64,000 nucleotides of DNA from Anisakis pegreffii (taxonomy: Eukaryota > Nematoda > Chromadorea > Rhabditida > Anisakidae), in contig JAPYMA010000452.1 in NCBI GenBank assembly GCA_035041965.1, positions 1-64,000 of the forward strand, written 5' to 3'. Each line of letters starts with the position of its first letter. The first letter of the stretch is position 1. The position numbers and the translations under genes were made by a program. This document shows positions 36,890-49,400 of this stretch, one piece after another. The notes under the pieces were generated by a model. It was not told the DNA's origin. It ran no database searches and saw only the letters and a program-made list of their open reading frames with translations.

Positions 36890-36894
36890 GATAT

Positions 36895-37989
36895 ATTGTT
36901 ATTACGAAATATTCACAATAAATGACTGCATAAAATTCTTCTAAAACCAAGTTTCACATATTTTCTCGAAGGACTATTGTCCATATATGACGGAAAACAA
37001 GAAAAATGAGAAGGAGAATGGAAGGATTCGAGAAAGAAAACCCGATAGATAAAATATGCTGCATGTTAACGCGTATTTGAATGTTTCGATAGAAAGGATA
37101 TTTGTAAATTGCATTTGTAAAAAATCATTCGCTTGTGTTCGTTTTATTCATCCTGATTTGTTGCGTTCAGTGTTAGTGTATTGTTGTTGGTTTTACTACT
37201 ATTGATTTTTTTGTTATGTAATCAACCATATCATGACTTAAACTGTTTGTTTTTGTGTTCATGACTTCTGTAATTAATTCATTTGTTTGACTGTGCTCAT
37301 TTGATTGTGATTTGAGTGTTTGTGTGCGAAGGATGTTCGGTTTTGAGGAGCAAACATCAAAGAAACTGAAGTTAGTGAGGTTAAGAAAGAAGGACAAAAG
37401 GAACGACTCAATAAGTCATCATTTATCTTTCATAACTTATCAAATTGCTAGTCAGAAATCAATTCACAAATTCATCGACGTGAATCTCGTTGATTGTGTG
37501 GACTGAATTTACAAATGAACCACTTATGAGACAAAGTTTCTGATCAAATTCAAAATGTTGAATGATTCCGTAAAAAAATTTATTTGGTATGGTTTTCTGA
37601 TTGCCGAGTGGTCGGCATTCATGGTTTTGTGGAATGCTTTTGACGTTTAATGAGCATCCTCCGCAAAGCACAAACGTTATTTTCGTTGTTTCGTTGAAAG
37701 TGCACACGAAAACATCAGCGGTCAGAGTGGTAAAACAATTCGCAACGGCTTATGGACCTCAGTGTATTATTTGGTAAGTGCTGGATTGTTTCTTTTCTAG
37801 ATCACAAATACACTTTGCTATTTTTGTTCGTTGCTTTACACGTTCACCATATCGCTTGTTGATGTTGAGCTTTTCTAAAGGTGACAACGTTAATTGCTTG
37901 TGCACAATTCGTTGTAATCAGAAGCTGTGTGCCAATTTGACGACGAATAACGCAACTTGGTAGTAATTTCCAGGATTTTAATAGTGAAC
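36895..37989. other. Intergenic DNA with coding-like pieces
   Basis: Plus-strand frames at 37333-37506 (MFGFEEQTSKKLKLVRLRKK) and 37640-37770 (KTSAVRVVKQFATAYGPQCI, then a GTAAGT donor) look partly protein-like and could be upstream exons of the gene at 37990, or a small separate gene. I could not join them in phase. The second piece faintly recalls dynein light chains, which is not enough for a call. Confidence 0.25.
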
Positions 37990-40533
37990 ATGCCGCATTT
38001 CATCGAATTTGCACGAGTGAGTACCACAGAATACGATGAAATTGTACCGATGTTCAAATTACGTGCGTTTTTCCGAGGCGAATCAAATGATTATTTTCGT
38101 GAGTTTTCATTCGTTCAATGATCAGTTCTACTTCATGAAATTGTTGAGCTCATTTCCGGCAGTAGCATTTTCTCAATAGCAGTTAATCATTGATGATGCT
38201 TAGAAACCGCGTTTGATTGAGCCTAGAAACTGCTGAAGTTTATAGCACAGACAACATTATCGCTCAGTCAGGTGTCAGGGTTCGCACAGCGACATAGGAA
38301 CTGCCTATCTTCAATGCACTGCTGATAGGCAGTTTCAAGTGTGCTCATGCACCGGATATTCCAAGCGCCCAAAGTTGGTGAGCCGCCAGGTTGCATGTAA
38401 GATCATGTCACCAAAAAGTTTCCAACTGCGAGCCATGCAATTGATACTTCAGTGCATTCACAATCCTCAAAATGAAGATCTGCTTAATATGCCATGTTTG
38501 AATAATGTTGCCATATTGATAACAGTTGCTGCAAATCACTGTTTTGGTCACAGTCGCTTCAGTTCATTAATATCACAATATATTTTTTCATGGCAAAACC
38601 TTTTCAGGATTCGTTCAGTCGCCTTTCTACGCAATGTCAGCGACTGCAAAGGTACGTACACGTCCAGTTGTGTTTGTGAATGACATCAATGCTGGCTTAG
38701 AACAATTATTTGAATCCAACCGATCAACAGTCAGCATGGAATTTGGTTTGGAATTTCATTTCTCAACGGATAGTTTATCGAGAATAAGATTTGCGAATGA
38801 TGCAATTCGATTGTTCGATTTTGATGCTGAAACCACATCTGTAACTTCGTCGCTGATGCAACGATTTCAACAGGCCGACAACAGGTTAAACATTAACGTT
38901 TAGATCGATCAGCTCACATCTGACAGTTTTTCAAATCAATTCTTTCATTTCGTTGAAAGAATGATTATGTCAGCATAAAAAGTGGTCTCGATGAAATCAT
39001 TACACCGCAAATGTCGAAATATTGTTGATAATCTGATAGTTGAGAGTTAAATGGAGCACTGCGGTAATTATCGAAAATATTTTCAGTGAAACATTCGTAG
39101 TGAATGCGATCGATGGTCACAAAATATTACCATTTTCTTTACTTCCAACCATATCCCTTCATTTCTCACAACATTTCACAAATGACAATTCGCCTAGAGC
39201 AATCTCAATTCCATTCCGAATGAAGATTTTCGAATTGGTTTGTCGATTCTATCAGTCGTTATTTTTAACCCAATAATCGCATAAACATATTTTTGCAATC
39301 AGAATTACTTCTCAACTTCAATTCAGAATTCCATTTTCCATTAGACGATTCTTTTTTTTTTTGCATTTTATCCTCCTTCTATTACTTATAATATTCACCA
39401 TCTTCAGCTAGATCGGAAAGGCTCATAAACACAGTTTCCTCGGTGATTAATTGGTTCAGTGCATTTTCATATTACTAATATTATCCAATCATGAACATTT
39501 AGTAGAGTTAATGCATCTACTCTCTTCAGATCCTCAGTACGTTGATATTCAATGAAAACAATTTCGAAATGTATACGACAGAGGAATTGCAAAAGACAGT
39601 AGAATGCTTGCACTTTATGAACCCTCAGCAGTCGTTAGAGGCAAAAACGAAAAGGATTATCGATGAAATTGGAAAGCAATTAACTATCACATTATTGGAT
39701 GTGCGTTTTTGATCTTACATTATCAATTCTTTTTGTTGAGGTTTGAAGTGTATCGAAAAAGAAATGAGATTGTTCCATTGCGCTCCATCTGAAAGGAACA
39801 TTCGTTTGCTGCTTGAACAATTCACGTAGTTTGAATTCATGAGTCCATTCAATGGCTCACATACCATATATTCAATAGTACTAAGGTTGAACGGAGTCTT
39901 CGATCCAACCTCGCAAAAAGCAGGAAATCCCCCACCCGAAATCAGCCTCCTCCGTTTCGCAGTCCTATACAGCCGAATTCACCCTTACGGTTTCAAGCCT
40001 TAAATAAAACCATATGACCTTAATTTATCCAAAACGTTCATTTCGATCATCTTCTAGAACTGGCAAGATAAGTCGTTAGAGGAGTTGATGGAAGAGTTGA
40101 ACAAGGCCATGAAATGCAACTTAACTCAACTCGTACTAATTATTTTGAATATTGTTATCGATTGGCATTATGCTGAGTTCAGGTTACCTTAAAGATTACT
40201 TCCGCAATATTTCCTGCTCCATCTTAATTCATTGAGGTCTAGAGTTGAGCTATTTGCAAGTAATTTTTCGAGTACAACCACAAAGTTATTGATAGGGTTC
40301 AGTTATCGTTATCTTTACGATCAGTTAATTACAGAAGGAGTTACGAGTTGGAACAAACTGATGAGAGAATACAATTTTTGGAAAGAATTCAGAACGTTGA
40401 AATGTGGTTGTACGGTGAACGAATCGATCGTCATTTGGAGTTGGGTCGAACCATCCGCCGACTCAAACAAATTCGATACACCACGCGGCGTATATTCGAC
40501 TTAAATGAACAACAGATCAACGCAGTTTTTTAG
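37990..40533 (+). CDS. Unrecognised multi-exon gene
   Basis: Plus-strand exons with matching phase: 37990-38098 (MPHFIEFARVSTTEYDEIVP), 38608-38884 (MEFGLEFHFSTDSLSRIRFA), 39087-39237 (ETFVVNAIDGHKILPFSLLP), 39530-39700 (YTTEELQKTVECLHFMNPQQ) and 39749-39825 (RLFHCAPSERNIRLLLEQF). Beyond this the junctions are ambiguous: two frames compete at 39887-39993, an exon near 40055-40180 reads NWQDKSLEELMEELNKAMKC, and a last exon at 40335-40533 reads ELEQTDERIQFLERIQNVE and stops after NEQQINAVF. The product would be a soluble protein of roughly 350-380 residues with no signal peptide or clear membrane span. I do not recognise the family. The five phase-consistent exons argue for a real gene. Confidence 0.5.
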
Positions 40534-41717
40534 AAATCCAGATTTTGTATTGTAACTTTGTAATGAATCGTTATTTGTTGAAATACTCGTTGCCAAGAAT
40601 ACCATTATTGGGGAGGGAATTGGAAAGGAGAGCGTTTAAGTGATTTTGCGGCAATTTACTTTATGGTTTTCCCAAATAAACATTCTCACAGACAGGGATT
40701 TTTGTATTTTCTTGGTTACGATAATATTTGTTAATGCGAAAAAATGCAAAATTATATTGAAGGTCATGTTTACTCACGTTGTAATGAATTTGTCTTCTTT
40801 ACTGCCGATATCATCCTAATTTGTTGACGAATAAAATCTCTGTTCACCGTTAACTGAAATGATTGCCTTTTGCAATCGGATGTTTTGAAAACATTGTCGG
40901 AGACTAATCTGTGCTATTAATTGAAACTAACGATTATATTTGCATTGTTTGTTTTAATGACGAGTATGTTCGGATTTAATGAATAGGTTTTCAACAGCGG
41001 TTTACCACCATTAATGTCAGAAATTGAGTGCATTTTGGCTATGAAATGTTTTTGTGTTCTCGTTACGTTCGTTTTTTGTCTAAGAGGTAATATAGCACCA
41101 TTGGAGCGACATTCTGTAAACTTTCTGCGTTTTGAACGAACGAGAAGTTCCAATTCAAGAGTTCACTGAATGTCGTTCCAAACATGCATCAGTACTAACA
41201 ATAAGACAAACACTTGGAAGATGTTGTGGTTTATGAACTATAATTTTGGTCGAGTGAGAATGGAAGAAACCTATTCATTTTAGTGACTGCACTCATTTCC
41301 AAAAAAATAATAGATTTGAAATATTATAATGTAATCTTTTCGTGCAATAAAATTGAATTTTAAGTTTTGCATAGTGATGGCAATTATGCAAATAAGAAAA
41401 TTATTCCGAACTGCTGATTGTGAGATGATAAAATATTAAAGCAAAGTAGTTTTAGATCATCTTGATTTGTGCACTCATCACTGAGCGGTTCAGTTGTAAG
41501 TCGATATATTCGTTGATCACCAGTTTCCGAGAGATGATTTCTTAAAATTGAAGTCTAAGGCCCGTGGGAAGTGCGTATGTTGGCTGAAGATAATTCGGAA
41601 TTTTAGTGGACTAGGGTGGCTGTCAAAGCCAAGTTTTCAAAGTAATAGAAATTCGGAAGTAACAAATTTCACAGTTGCCAGCAGTCAGTTAACTTTGTGA
41701 TGCTCATTTGAAGGAAA
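40534..41717. other. Intergenic DNA upstream of the Ly6-like pair
   Basis: About 1.2 kb. A 78-codon minus-strand frame at 40917-41153 has no domain or splice support. The last 200 bp before 41718 should include the promoter of the first Ly6-like gene. Nothing else recognised. Confidence 0.3.
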
Positions 41718-42977
41718 ATGCGAGCAGTTCAGTACTATACAATCGTATTAACGGTAACATTCGGTTGCGTACAATGTTGGAGAAGAGGAGATTTTAGTTG
41801 TTATGAAGGGCCGCAAGGTAATATGCGCATGAAGCGTTGTCCGCTGCAAACTGATCGGTGCTGTTCGTTGTACTTCGACAATCGCACCAATGCGGCATCG
41901 TGTTGGTATGAGCTTGTTCATGTAAGTTATGAGCTTGTTCATGTAGGTATCAATTTGTTCACTCATAATATGCGATGAGAATAATGCCGAACTGTAATGT
42001 CGATTCGAAACAAAATGCAGTCAATAACTTGAATGATGCACAATAAATGAAGCACAGATTTTTAACGAATATCTATTGAAACTTTAGTGCGGTGGTTCTC
42101 ATAAGGGGTGAAATTGCCGATTTTGAGTAATTTAAAGGTGTCAAGGGGTAATGGAGGGGGTCGGGAAATTAGTATTCCGTGCAGTTGTTATGTTATGATA
42201 GAACACCATCGTGATGGTGTTTTTTGTACCTTAGGTATGTAAATGCGGTTAGTTGATGGCAACACTCTTCATTCTCCTATTTTCTGAGTATCATTAGCTC
42301 GTCCGGGTTTTCATTTGTTTTAACAAGGTTTTCATTCTTTTCCTTGCTGTTACAATCGCTCTCATAGCTTTAATCACCAAAAGTGTTCTCTTCTGCTGAT
42401 TTCTCATTCATTTCACTGATTAGTTCTAATCAAATTCTCATTCCATCAAATACACTCTATTATTGATCATTCGACTGTTGAACGTAGTTGGGTAATTCAA
42501 TGCGACTGTTGTGTTGTTGATTTCGGCTGTCAACACTCGTCAACATATCTAGTAAATAGTATATGCTACAGAATGAGAAGTTGATTTCAACTGTGAAGTG
42601 AAATGAGACGAAATAATCGACTGCAGTAGTGAGCAACGCAACGGTCTAGGACAATGGTTCTCATAGGGAGTCAATTTACCCATTTTGGGTAACTTGGGGG
42701 TAACGGCGGCTTGTCGGATCATCAAAAGGGGTAATGGAGCACCCGAATGTGAGAAGCACTGCTTTAGTGGATAAATTATACTGATATAAAGAATGCCTGA
42801 ATACTAGACAATTAGACTCATTTAAAGGATTCAATAACAACTATCCAACGTATTCCTGACATTCATGGCGTTATTGCATGCTGTGGCAGTGATTACTGCA
42901 ATACCGAAGAACACCTGCAAGAGCACTTGGAGTCGGTTCTTATTAAAATGATTAATGCATTAATGCAATCCTATTGA
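41718..42977 (+). CDS. Ly6/uPAR-like secreted cysteine-rich protein A
   Basis: Two plus-strand exons, 41718-41921 and 42828-42977, joined in phase 0, give 117 residues. A signal peptide (MRAVQYYTIVLTVTFGCVQC) is followed by Cys-rich sequence: CYEGPQG, KRCPLQTDRCCSLYFDN and ASCWYELVH in exon 1, and IACCGSDYCN in exon 2. The CCxxDxCN ending is the hallmark of Ly6/uPAR three-finger domains, and the exon order matches it. Such proteins are extracellular or membrane-anchored and bind receptors or adhesion partners; the ligand is not inferable. No GPI-anchor-like tail is present in this model, so it may be secreted or lack a 3' exon. The donor of exon 1 is duplicated 21 bp downstream, and the intron contains a hAT-type insertion. 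Confidence 0.7.
41907..41948 (+). repeat. 21 bp tandem duplication containing the splice donor
   Basis: TATGAGCTTGTTCATGTAAGT is followed at once by TATGAGCTTGTTCATGTAGGT. Each copy ends in a GT donor. Use of the second donor (41943) would add exactly seven in-frame residues, VSYELVH, to the Ly6-like protein A. Confidence 0.85.
42090..42761. mobile_element. hAT-type nonautonomous transposon (672 bp) with 8 bp target-site duplication
   Basis: The left end CGGTGGTTCTCA and the reverse complement of the right end, CAGTGCTTCTCA, match at 10 of 12 positions, and both resemble hAT terminal repeats. The flanks carry a perfect 8 bp duplication, CTTTAGTG (42082-42089 and 42762-42769), the length made by hAT transposases. 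There is no transposase frame. A second left-end-like sequence, CAATGGTTCTCATAGGGAG, starts at about 42652 and runs in the same direction to the shared right end, so the element looks compound. It lies in the intron of Ly6-like gene A. Confidence 0.8.
42202..42221. other. Perfect hairpin inside the hAT-type element
   Basis: AACACCATC-GT-GATGGTGTT is a nine-pair perfect stem with a two-base centre, followed by a T run. In a eukaryotic intron it has no implied terminator role; it may simply be part of the transposon. Confidence 0.6.
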
Positions 42978-43210
42978 ATTTGTGGTTCAGTTTGCATCAT
43001 CATACATTACACATGCATCATATTGCAGCTACTACTCGTGAAATGCCAGTCATAGTTCTAAAACTTAACCTACCCCTACATTCTGGAAAAATGAACAGTC
43101 AGTAAAGGACTGTCTTGCCAATACTCAAAATCGTGCGCATCCGCTAAACATCCTGCTTAAATTTCAGAGAAGCATCGAAACTTTTGCAACCGCACTTTAG
43201 CCGTGACAGT

Positions 43211-44176
43211 ATGTTACTTTCGATAGTTTTGGTTATTGTATTCTATGAAAGGATCCTGAAACGTCGTCACATTTCATTTGAGAATTATTAAAGAATTGTG
43301 ACATGAACATTTTTTGGAATTCCATTGCTTTTAGGTTTTTATTTATGGAATGTAGATTAAAAGGATTGCCACTTTGGGAAGATGTTTAGTTGTAATTGGA
43401 ATGGTAGTTTTTTGGAATACTTTTACGTTCAGGTGAATGATAAACTGAGCCAACGTATTCTTGATATACTGCTGAACTAACTGCTGTTTCCCTGTTATGC
43501 TGTGCTCCAGAGATTTTCTGACTTAATTTGGACAAATTTCGTGTGTCTATAAATGAAATCAAATTCGGGCAAGGATCTTTAACTGAAATTTTCAGTGTTC
43601 CATAACATTTTCATAACTGTTCAGATGCAATTAATTCTCTGACCAGAAATGAACGCAAACTTTTTCAGACAGTTACATAACCTGTCATACGGGTGTTGGT
43701 GGCAAAGACACAACCATATGCCCAATGCCAGACAATATGTGTTGCGCATTTTACTATGACAATGGCACTGATGCGGGAATGTGTTGGAACGAACTCGTTA
43801 GGGTAAGCTGATTGAGTTTAACAGTGAAAACATTTGACTGCACTCATAAATTCTCGTGAATTCTTCTAGCTAAAATTACGAATTGAATAATTAAAGTCAT
43901 AATCATTCATAGAATCATTATTAAGGTCTGCTCACTTTAATCATATTCATCTCATAACACTGTCGATGATAGTTTTAAATCGAATGACTCACGAGTCTGT
44001 TAAGTGGAAATAATTATCGCAAACCAGAAAGGTAATATAAGTGGAAGAGATGAATTACTTAACTGCAGGAGTCGTTAGTCTTACCGCGACGTGTCACAGA
44101 ACATCGCGCGACTAGAGTTTGTTGCCGACCGGACATTTGCAACGATGCCGAATTCATTGCAAAGAACAAATTGTAG
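43211..44176 (+). CDS. Ly6/uPAR-like cysteine-rich protein B (tandem paralogue of A)
   Basis: Exons 43669-43802 and 44069-44176 join in phase 0 and mirror gene A: ITCHTGVGGKD, TICPMPDNMCCAFYYDNGTD and GMCWNELVR, then VCCRPDICNDAEF and a stop. Shared features with A are CPxxxDxCCxxYxDNxT, CWxELV at the exon end, the phase 0 intron at the same place and the CCxxDxCN ending. The 5' exon is less sure: 43211-43265 starts MLLSIVLVIVFYE, a good signal peptide, and ends in phase 1 as required, but its donor (GTCACA) is weak. It is in the same orientation as A, about 0.7 kb downstream, and most likely arose by tandem duplication. Confidence 0.6.
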
Positions 44177-44824
44177 GGTGCTTGCTGTTCGTTCATTAGA
44201 TATGACTTTCAAACAACGAAACTGATTGAGTCACATTGCAGTCAGCCATTATTTACATCATAAACAATTCTTGATTTAATTTCTTCAGTAATCAATTCAA
44301 GAGTATCAATTCTAGAAAGATGTTTTTAATTTTGAAATCGAAACGGCTAAGATGACACCAAAGTGTCACTCCTTTAAGAAATCAGTGGTTGAGGTTTCAG
44401 TAATGATTCAGTCTGTAATAGAATCGATCATGGTGAGCAGCATCTTGAAAGGGATGTGAGATCGAACTTGTGTTCAAAAGAGCATTAAATGATTTTTGAA
44501 ATTAAGTTGAAATTGTAAATTTCACAATAACTCATCATTTAAATTTGCAGTAAAATTGAACTGCTTTCACCCGATGAACGAGAAGACAAAGGTTTGTGTA
44601 CCACACTATTAAAGCTTCTCTTATTTGTAGTTTTGATAGTTTTTCAAAATTATTTGACGCTTCATGAACTCAAACACCTAATTTGTGATGTGACCAACTG
44701 TAAATTATCAACAACATGATTAAGTCACATTGCATTTAGCCACAAATTCATTCAGTTTTTTTTGGTCACAAATTCATTGGTTCTCTTCTTATTTAGTTTT
44801 CATTTGCATTCATTAGAAACAGTG

Positions 44825-44999
44825 AATTAATGAAAGACATTCCAGCACAGCCAGTTTTTAAACAAATGGATCGTGATCTCATGATCAAGCACAGAATTAG
44901 AGCTGAGACTGTGGGCAATCAAGGCAATCAACAAACGTTTGCTGCGGAATATTTTGTACTGATTCTTTTTGCGGTATTCTCACTCGTCATGACTTAGAG
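44825..44999 (+). other. Candidate 3' exon with hydrophobic (GPI- or membrane-anchor-like) tail
   Basis: An open plus-strand frame reads ELMKDIPAQPVFKQMDRDLM, then a polar stretch with NQGNQQ, and ends FVLILFAVFSLVMT-stop. Polar spacer plus terminal hydrophobic run is the layout of a GPI signal, as found on many Ly6 proteins. I could not find a phase-compatible join to the exons of gene B (an open piece at 44556-44599 lies between), so its owner is uncertain; it may be the end of a third, partly lost paralogue. Confidence 0.3.
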
Positions 45000-46444
45000 A
45001 GAAACATGAATTATCATTGATTAAGGTACGCTTTGGTGAAGTGTACTCCTACTGACTCAATACGTTGTACGTGCACTGACTATTATGTATTAATTATTAA
45101 GATAACTGTTGATGTGTAGTAAAACTTGATGGAACCTCACTGTTTACCAATTACAGAATGTACACCTCAAGCCACACAGATCTCCATATAAACTTGTCAG
45201 AAACGTTGAGAGCATTCTGTTTACTGAACAGTCATTATAAAGAAGCAAATTTGATCACTGGAGACATTGATCGAAAAAAATACTAACAAGGGAAGCTAGT
45301 GGTGGGCTTAATTTTGAGTGCTGTTTCGAGATGTGTTCATATATGTGTGTTGAGTCGGCGGGTGTGATTGAGGGTGAAATGCGTACAGATGCACAGAACA
45401 AGTTTACAGCTGTTTATCGGAGAAGTGAAACAGAACAAATGAGGCAGTAAAAAACGTCATAGATTAATAAAACAAGGAATAGCAGTTATCAAGATATAAC
45501 ATATCGTCGTTCATAAAATCGATCACCGGCATGCATGCAAAGTATGCAGAAAAATGATGGTAACTCGAACAAATACCTCGAAAACCACGTAATGATCACA
45601 ACGATAGTTTTTTTTCTGGAGAAGATCCATAGATACGGTCACTTAATCTCGTGAACAGTCTCACTCTACTGTGTTCATCGGTTTGTTCGCATCATCAATC
45701 CATAAATAAATTCGGATTTCTCAGGAATTCCCCGATTGTGAGATAAATACTACAAAAACAGAGTACTAAAAATTATCGAAAGTATGTTTTAAGTACATTC
45801 ACCCAAAAATTTAGTCATATTATTGTTCGATGTACAATTGTTGATGGTTATTCAATAAAAACTATGAGGATATTTTCTAAGATCGTTTCTCGATTGATGT
45901 CATTGAAAATGAGCACAGAAATAGCGCGAATATAAAAAATGAACAGATAAAACGTTGAATGCGAAACCACTTTTGTTAAAGTAGTAATAACAGAAATAGA
46001 ACAACAATAAGAACTACAGTGATACGTGATAACAGAATAATAATGATAATATATTTTCAAATCACTGAAAGATCACAAAGATGGCCATATTTAAGCTTGC
46101 ATGTGAAGCCGGGAGATTGGTATACAACGAGACTTCGAATGCTGCAACGCTCACTGAAAAATGGCCTTCAGGCACGGAATGATATTCATTTGTGGATGAA
46201 ATAACGATATTTGGATGGAATGAAATGCAATAACAGAGTAGTCATGAACGAATGCTTTAGACTTCTTCTACGATATCATTTGCTACGCTCCTTTGCTATA
46301 AGCAAATACATCCTGCGGACAATTGTTCTGTGAACGCAAAATTACTGAAGTAACGAGAAATAAAATCCGAATGAAATGACATCGGCATATCACATCACAA
46401 TAAATACCATACACAGACAGACTAGAAGTAAACTGCCGATAGGT
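45000..46444. other. Intergenic DNA between the Ly6-like genes and the ephrin 3' end
   Basis: About 1.4 kb. The only frames above 60 codons (45848-46060 minus, 46019-46204 plus) lack domains and splice support. It should include the ephrin 3' UTR next to 46445. No repeat recognised. Confidence 0.3.
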
Positions 46445-49400
46445 TCAATAGGATCGACTGATAGTTATACAAATTAACAACGACAAAAACAACAGCAGTA
46501 CACTTGGCACACATCCATTCGCAGATCCATCGTCATCTGAAAAGAAATTTCGCTGAGATTCCATGAGGTTAACATTGCTTGTGATAATATCGAAAGACGC
46601 AAAGCATACGAATGTCAAATAGTGACCAAAAAATGACTGTTGTAAAATATTTTTTCAACGTAACTAAATTGTAAGGCATAGAATACCGTACACAGTTACA
46701 CAAATTGTACGGAAATAATATTCGAATTGCATGGAAATAATACAGGAATAAAAATTCTGAAGCGATTTGTGGAACATCGATTAACTTTCAAGAAAGTCAC
46801 CCATTAAGAAGTTCAAATTTTGCTTTTAATTAGTTGTTAATTGCTTCAAAACTAGCGTAGAATTGCACTAAATGTGAAATTTTCTTATTTTTAGCAAGTA
46901 TTCTCAAGAAAGCAAGAATGGCTCTCGAATATTCAGATTTTAACGAACCGTCTGTAGAGGAAGTTTGATCCGAGGATGAATCACTCGAATGAATTATGTA
47001 CAAAAGAGGAGTGGAAGCTTGCAGAGGGTATCTGAAATCCTTTGAAGATTAACACCGATATGAAAATGGTCGGATTGATTGAGCCAATGAAATGCTCAAT
47101 ATTTTGAAACTTTGGACGGCCTATAATGTTTCCACCGTACTATTTTCGATAAATAATTGAAAATTTTATTTTGTTTCTGCTTTCATCTCAATAATTCATT
47201 ATAAAGCTGGTGCATTCAAAGATTCAAATAGTAAAAACAAAGAGAAAGATAAACGAGATGAAATAAACGTACTCAAAACTTTGTCTCAGATGGTCATTTG
47301 ATGAATCAATGTAATCATTCATCAGATCAGTTCTGTCTGCAAATGCATTAAAATCTGAATGATTATGAACAACATCTCAGCAACACTATCATTAAAAGCA
47401 TGAACTAGTTCCCTCAATACACTAAACATTCTGTATGCTAACTGATGGGCGCTATGCAGTATCAAGATTTATATGTACTTTTCTAGGAACATTTCGGAAC
47501 TATTCGAATTTTCTGCGAAATTAATCAAAAAAATTTTGGGTGAAATTTCAAGGATATTATGCAGTGCTTAAAATAATCTAATGAAGTGAATGCGCAGTTT
47601 ATTGGACGTTGCGTTAATTGACTGCAGTTTGGTTATACTCGTTGCTGTTGATATGATTACGCATTACGGGCAGATATGCACAGATAATGCCCATTAAGAT
47701 GAAATTATGAGGAGAGTTCTGATGAGTAGCACGCACATAAGACGGGCTAGTTCAAGATGAGCACAAAAACAATTAGGGCTCTCTTGACCCAAAATCACAC
47801 CCATGCACAACTCTAATTAGCGATACAATTGTTCCGTTTATTAACTGATTTGAATATCAAATTAATTTGACAATCATTGAGTGGCTATTTGCAATCCAAT
47901 TATAATTCGTTCATTTCTATCCGGATCAATCATAAATATGCGCAATTAAGCATGCATTATGACCGTTACTCCACCGGAATTACTTCGACCCACATCTTCT
48001 TCAACCAAAAATGATTCAAAGCAAGATTACTGTAAAGCAAATGGAATTATTTCATCGGTTCACGTGAGGAAACAATCGAATCAACTTACCAGAATGAACT
48101 TCGAATTTGACTTTCATATGCCTCGATGCACACAGTCCACCTGACCTTTTATCGATACCTTCTTCGCTACCATCGGATGTTGCTGAAACGAAGCCAATAG
48201 GTTATGATAATCATTCACATATATTTTCTCCCCGGAAGAAGAACTGAACGTAGACTTCAAATATTCAATAACCTCTTTAATATGTCTGTTACTTCCGATT
48301 TCAGAGCGTTCTATCAGCACCGTTACTATTCAGACAATTAATTAAATCTTATCTAAAGATATTGTCTGCCTCTCCCCTACAAGCCATTAATCTTGTCGCA
48401 ACGTATCATTCGTTCACCATTGAAATATCAGTGTTATGATGACCCACTTCATTTATCATTTATGAACGCTCTTCAACACATTCACTACATTAAACTACAT
48501 TGATCACCACATTAAATCAACAACTAAACAACTGCATAACAAAACGATTTGCGTTCGATCATTCAACTTTGCTAGAAAAACAACAGCTCAAAATAATGCC
48601 ATTGTTGAATCGGTTTAGAAATAATTAACTAATAATTGTTATTGCCTATTCGACGACTAGATGATTGAGTGGATACAATATTAAATTAGACGTTTTGTTG
48701 TGCAGATTAATTTGATTGATCATTTAAAGAAGAGCTCAATTAATGATATCATTCAACGTTATTCTTGCTGATTTCTTGAACGAATTATCAATATTTAGTT
48801 GATGAACATCTCATATTCAGTCACGAATGGATCGAAATCAAAAAATGATTACGCAGTTTTTGAGTGATCAATAGGCAAACATTTGTAAGGTTGCTGCATA
48901 GATGTGCAGATGTTTAATTAGAATGAGAGCTCTGATAATGGTTCCTTAGCGAACATTTGAGGAACGTTTATTTTGGGTGATTGATCGCAGCTGAATGTGA
49001 AACGAAATTTGAACTTGAATATGTTTTTTGATTAGGTCTGATGCAGTGATCTGGTGAGTGACAAGCTTTTTTTTGGAAAGAATGAGGAATTGTGATTGTT
49101 TGGAGAGGAAGGATATCGATTAGTAGTGATATCGTTGATCTATTGACCTTTGTGGATCTGGTGAAACGCAGATGCGATATCATCGATGGTTGTTCGATTG
49201 CATCATGCGTAATGCATCATGCAACCAGCCAATCCCAGTCAATCAAACAATTGCTAGCAATATAAGACAATCGTCTTTTTTTGCCATTTTTAAACTGCTT
49301 CCATAAATAATCATCTTCATTTCTTCAGCCAACAATATTCTTGGCTATTTTTTCAACAGTTTTCCCTGGAATCTTCTCAATATTCCATCTCAGATGTTTA

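Noticed and set aside
38339..38683. 114-codon plus-strand frame
   Set aside because: It overlaps, in another frame, the exon starting at 38608 that joins in phase with the exon at 37990.
40232..40504. 90-codon plus-strand frame
   Set aside because: Its C-terminal part competes with the frame of the exon 40335-40533, which has an acceptor and better protein-like character.
42202..42221. Hairpin plus T run as a transcription terminator
   Set aside because: Intrinsic terminators of this kind are bacterial; this one is inside a transposon in a eukaryotic intron.
48114..48320. 68-codon minus-strand frame
   Set aside because: The ephrin exon 4 reading frame (GGLC block) uses a different frame of the same DNA and fits the acceptor at 48182.
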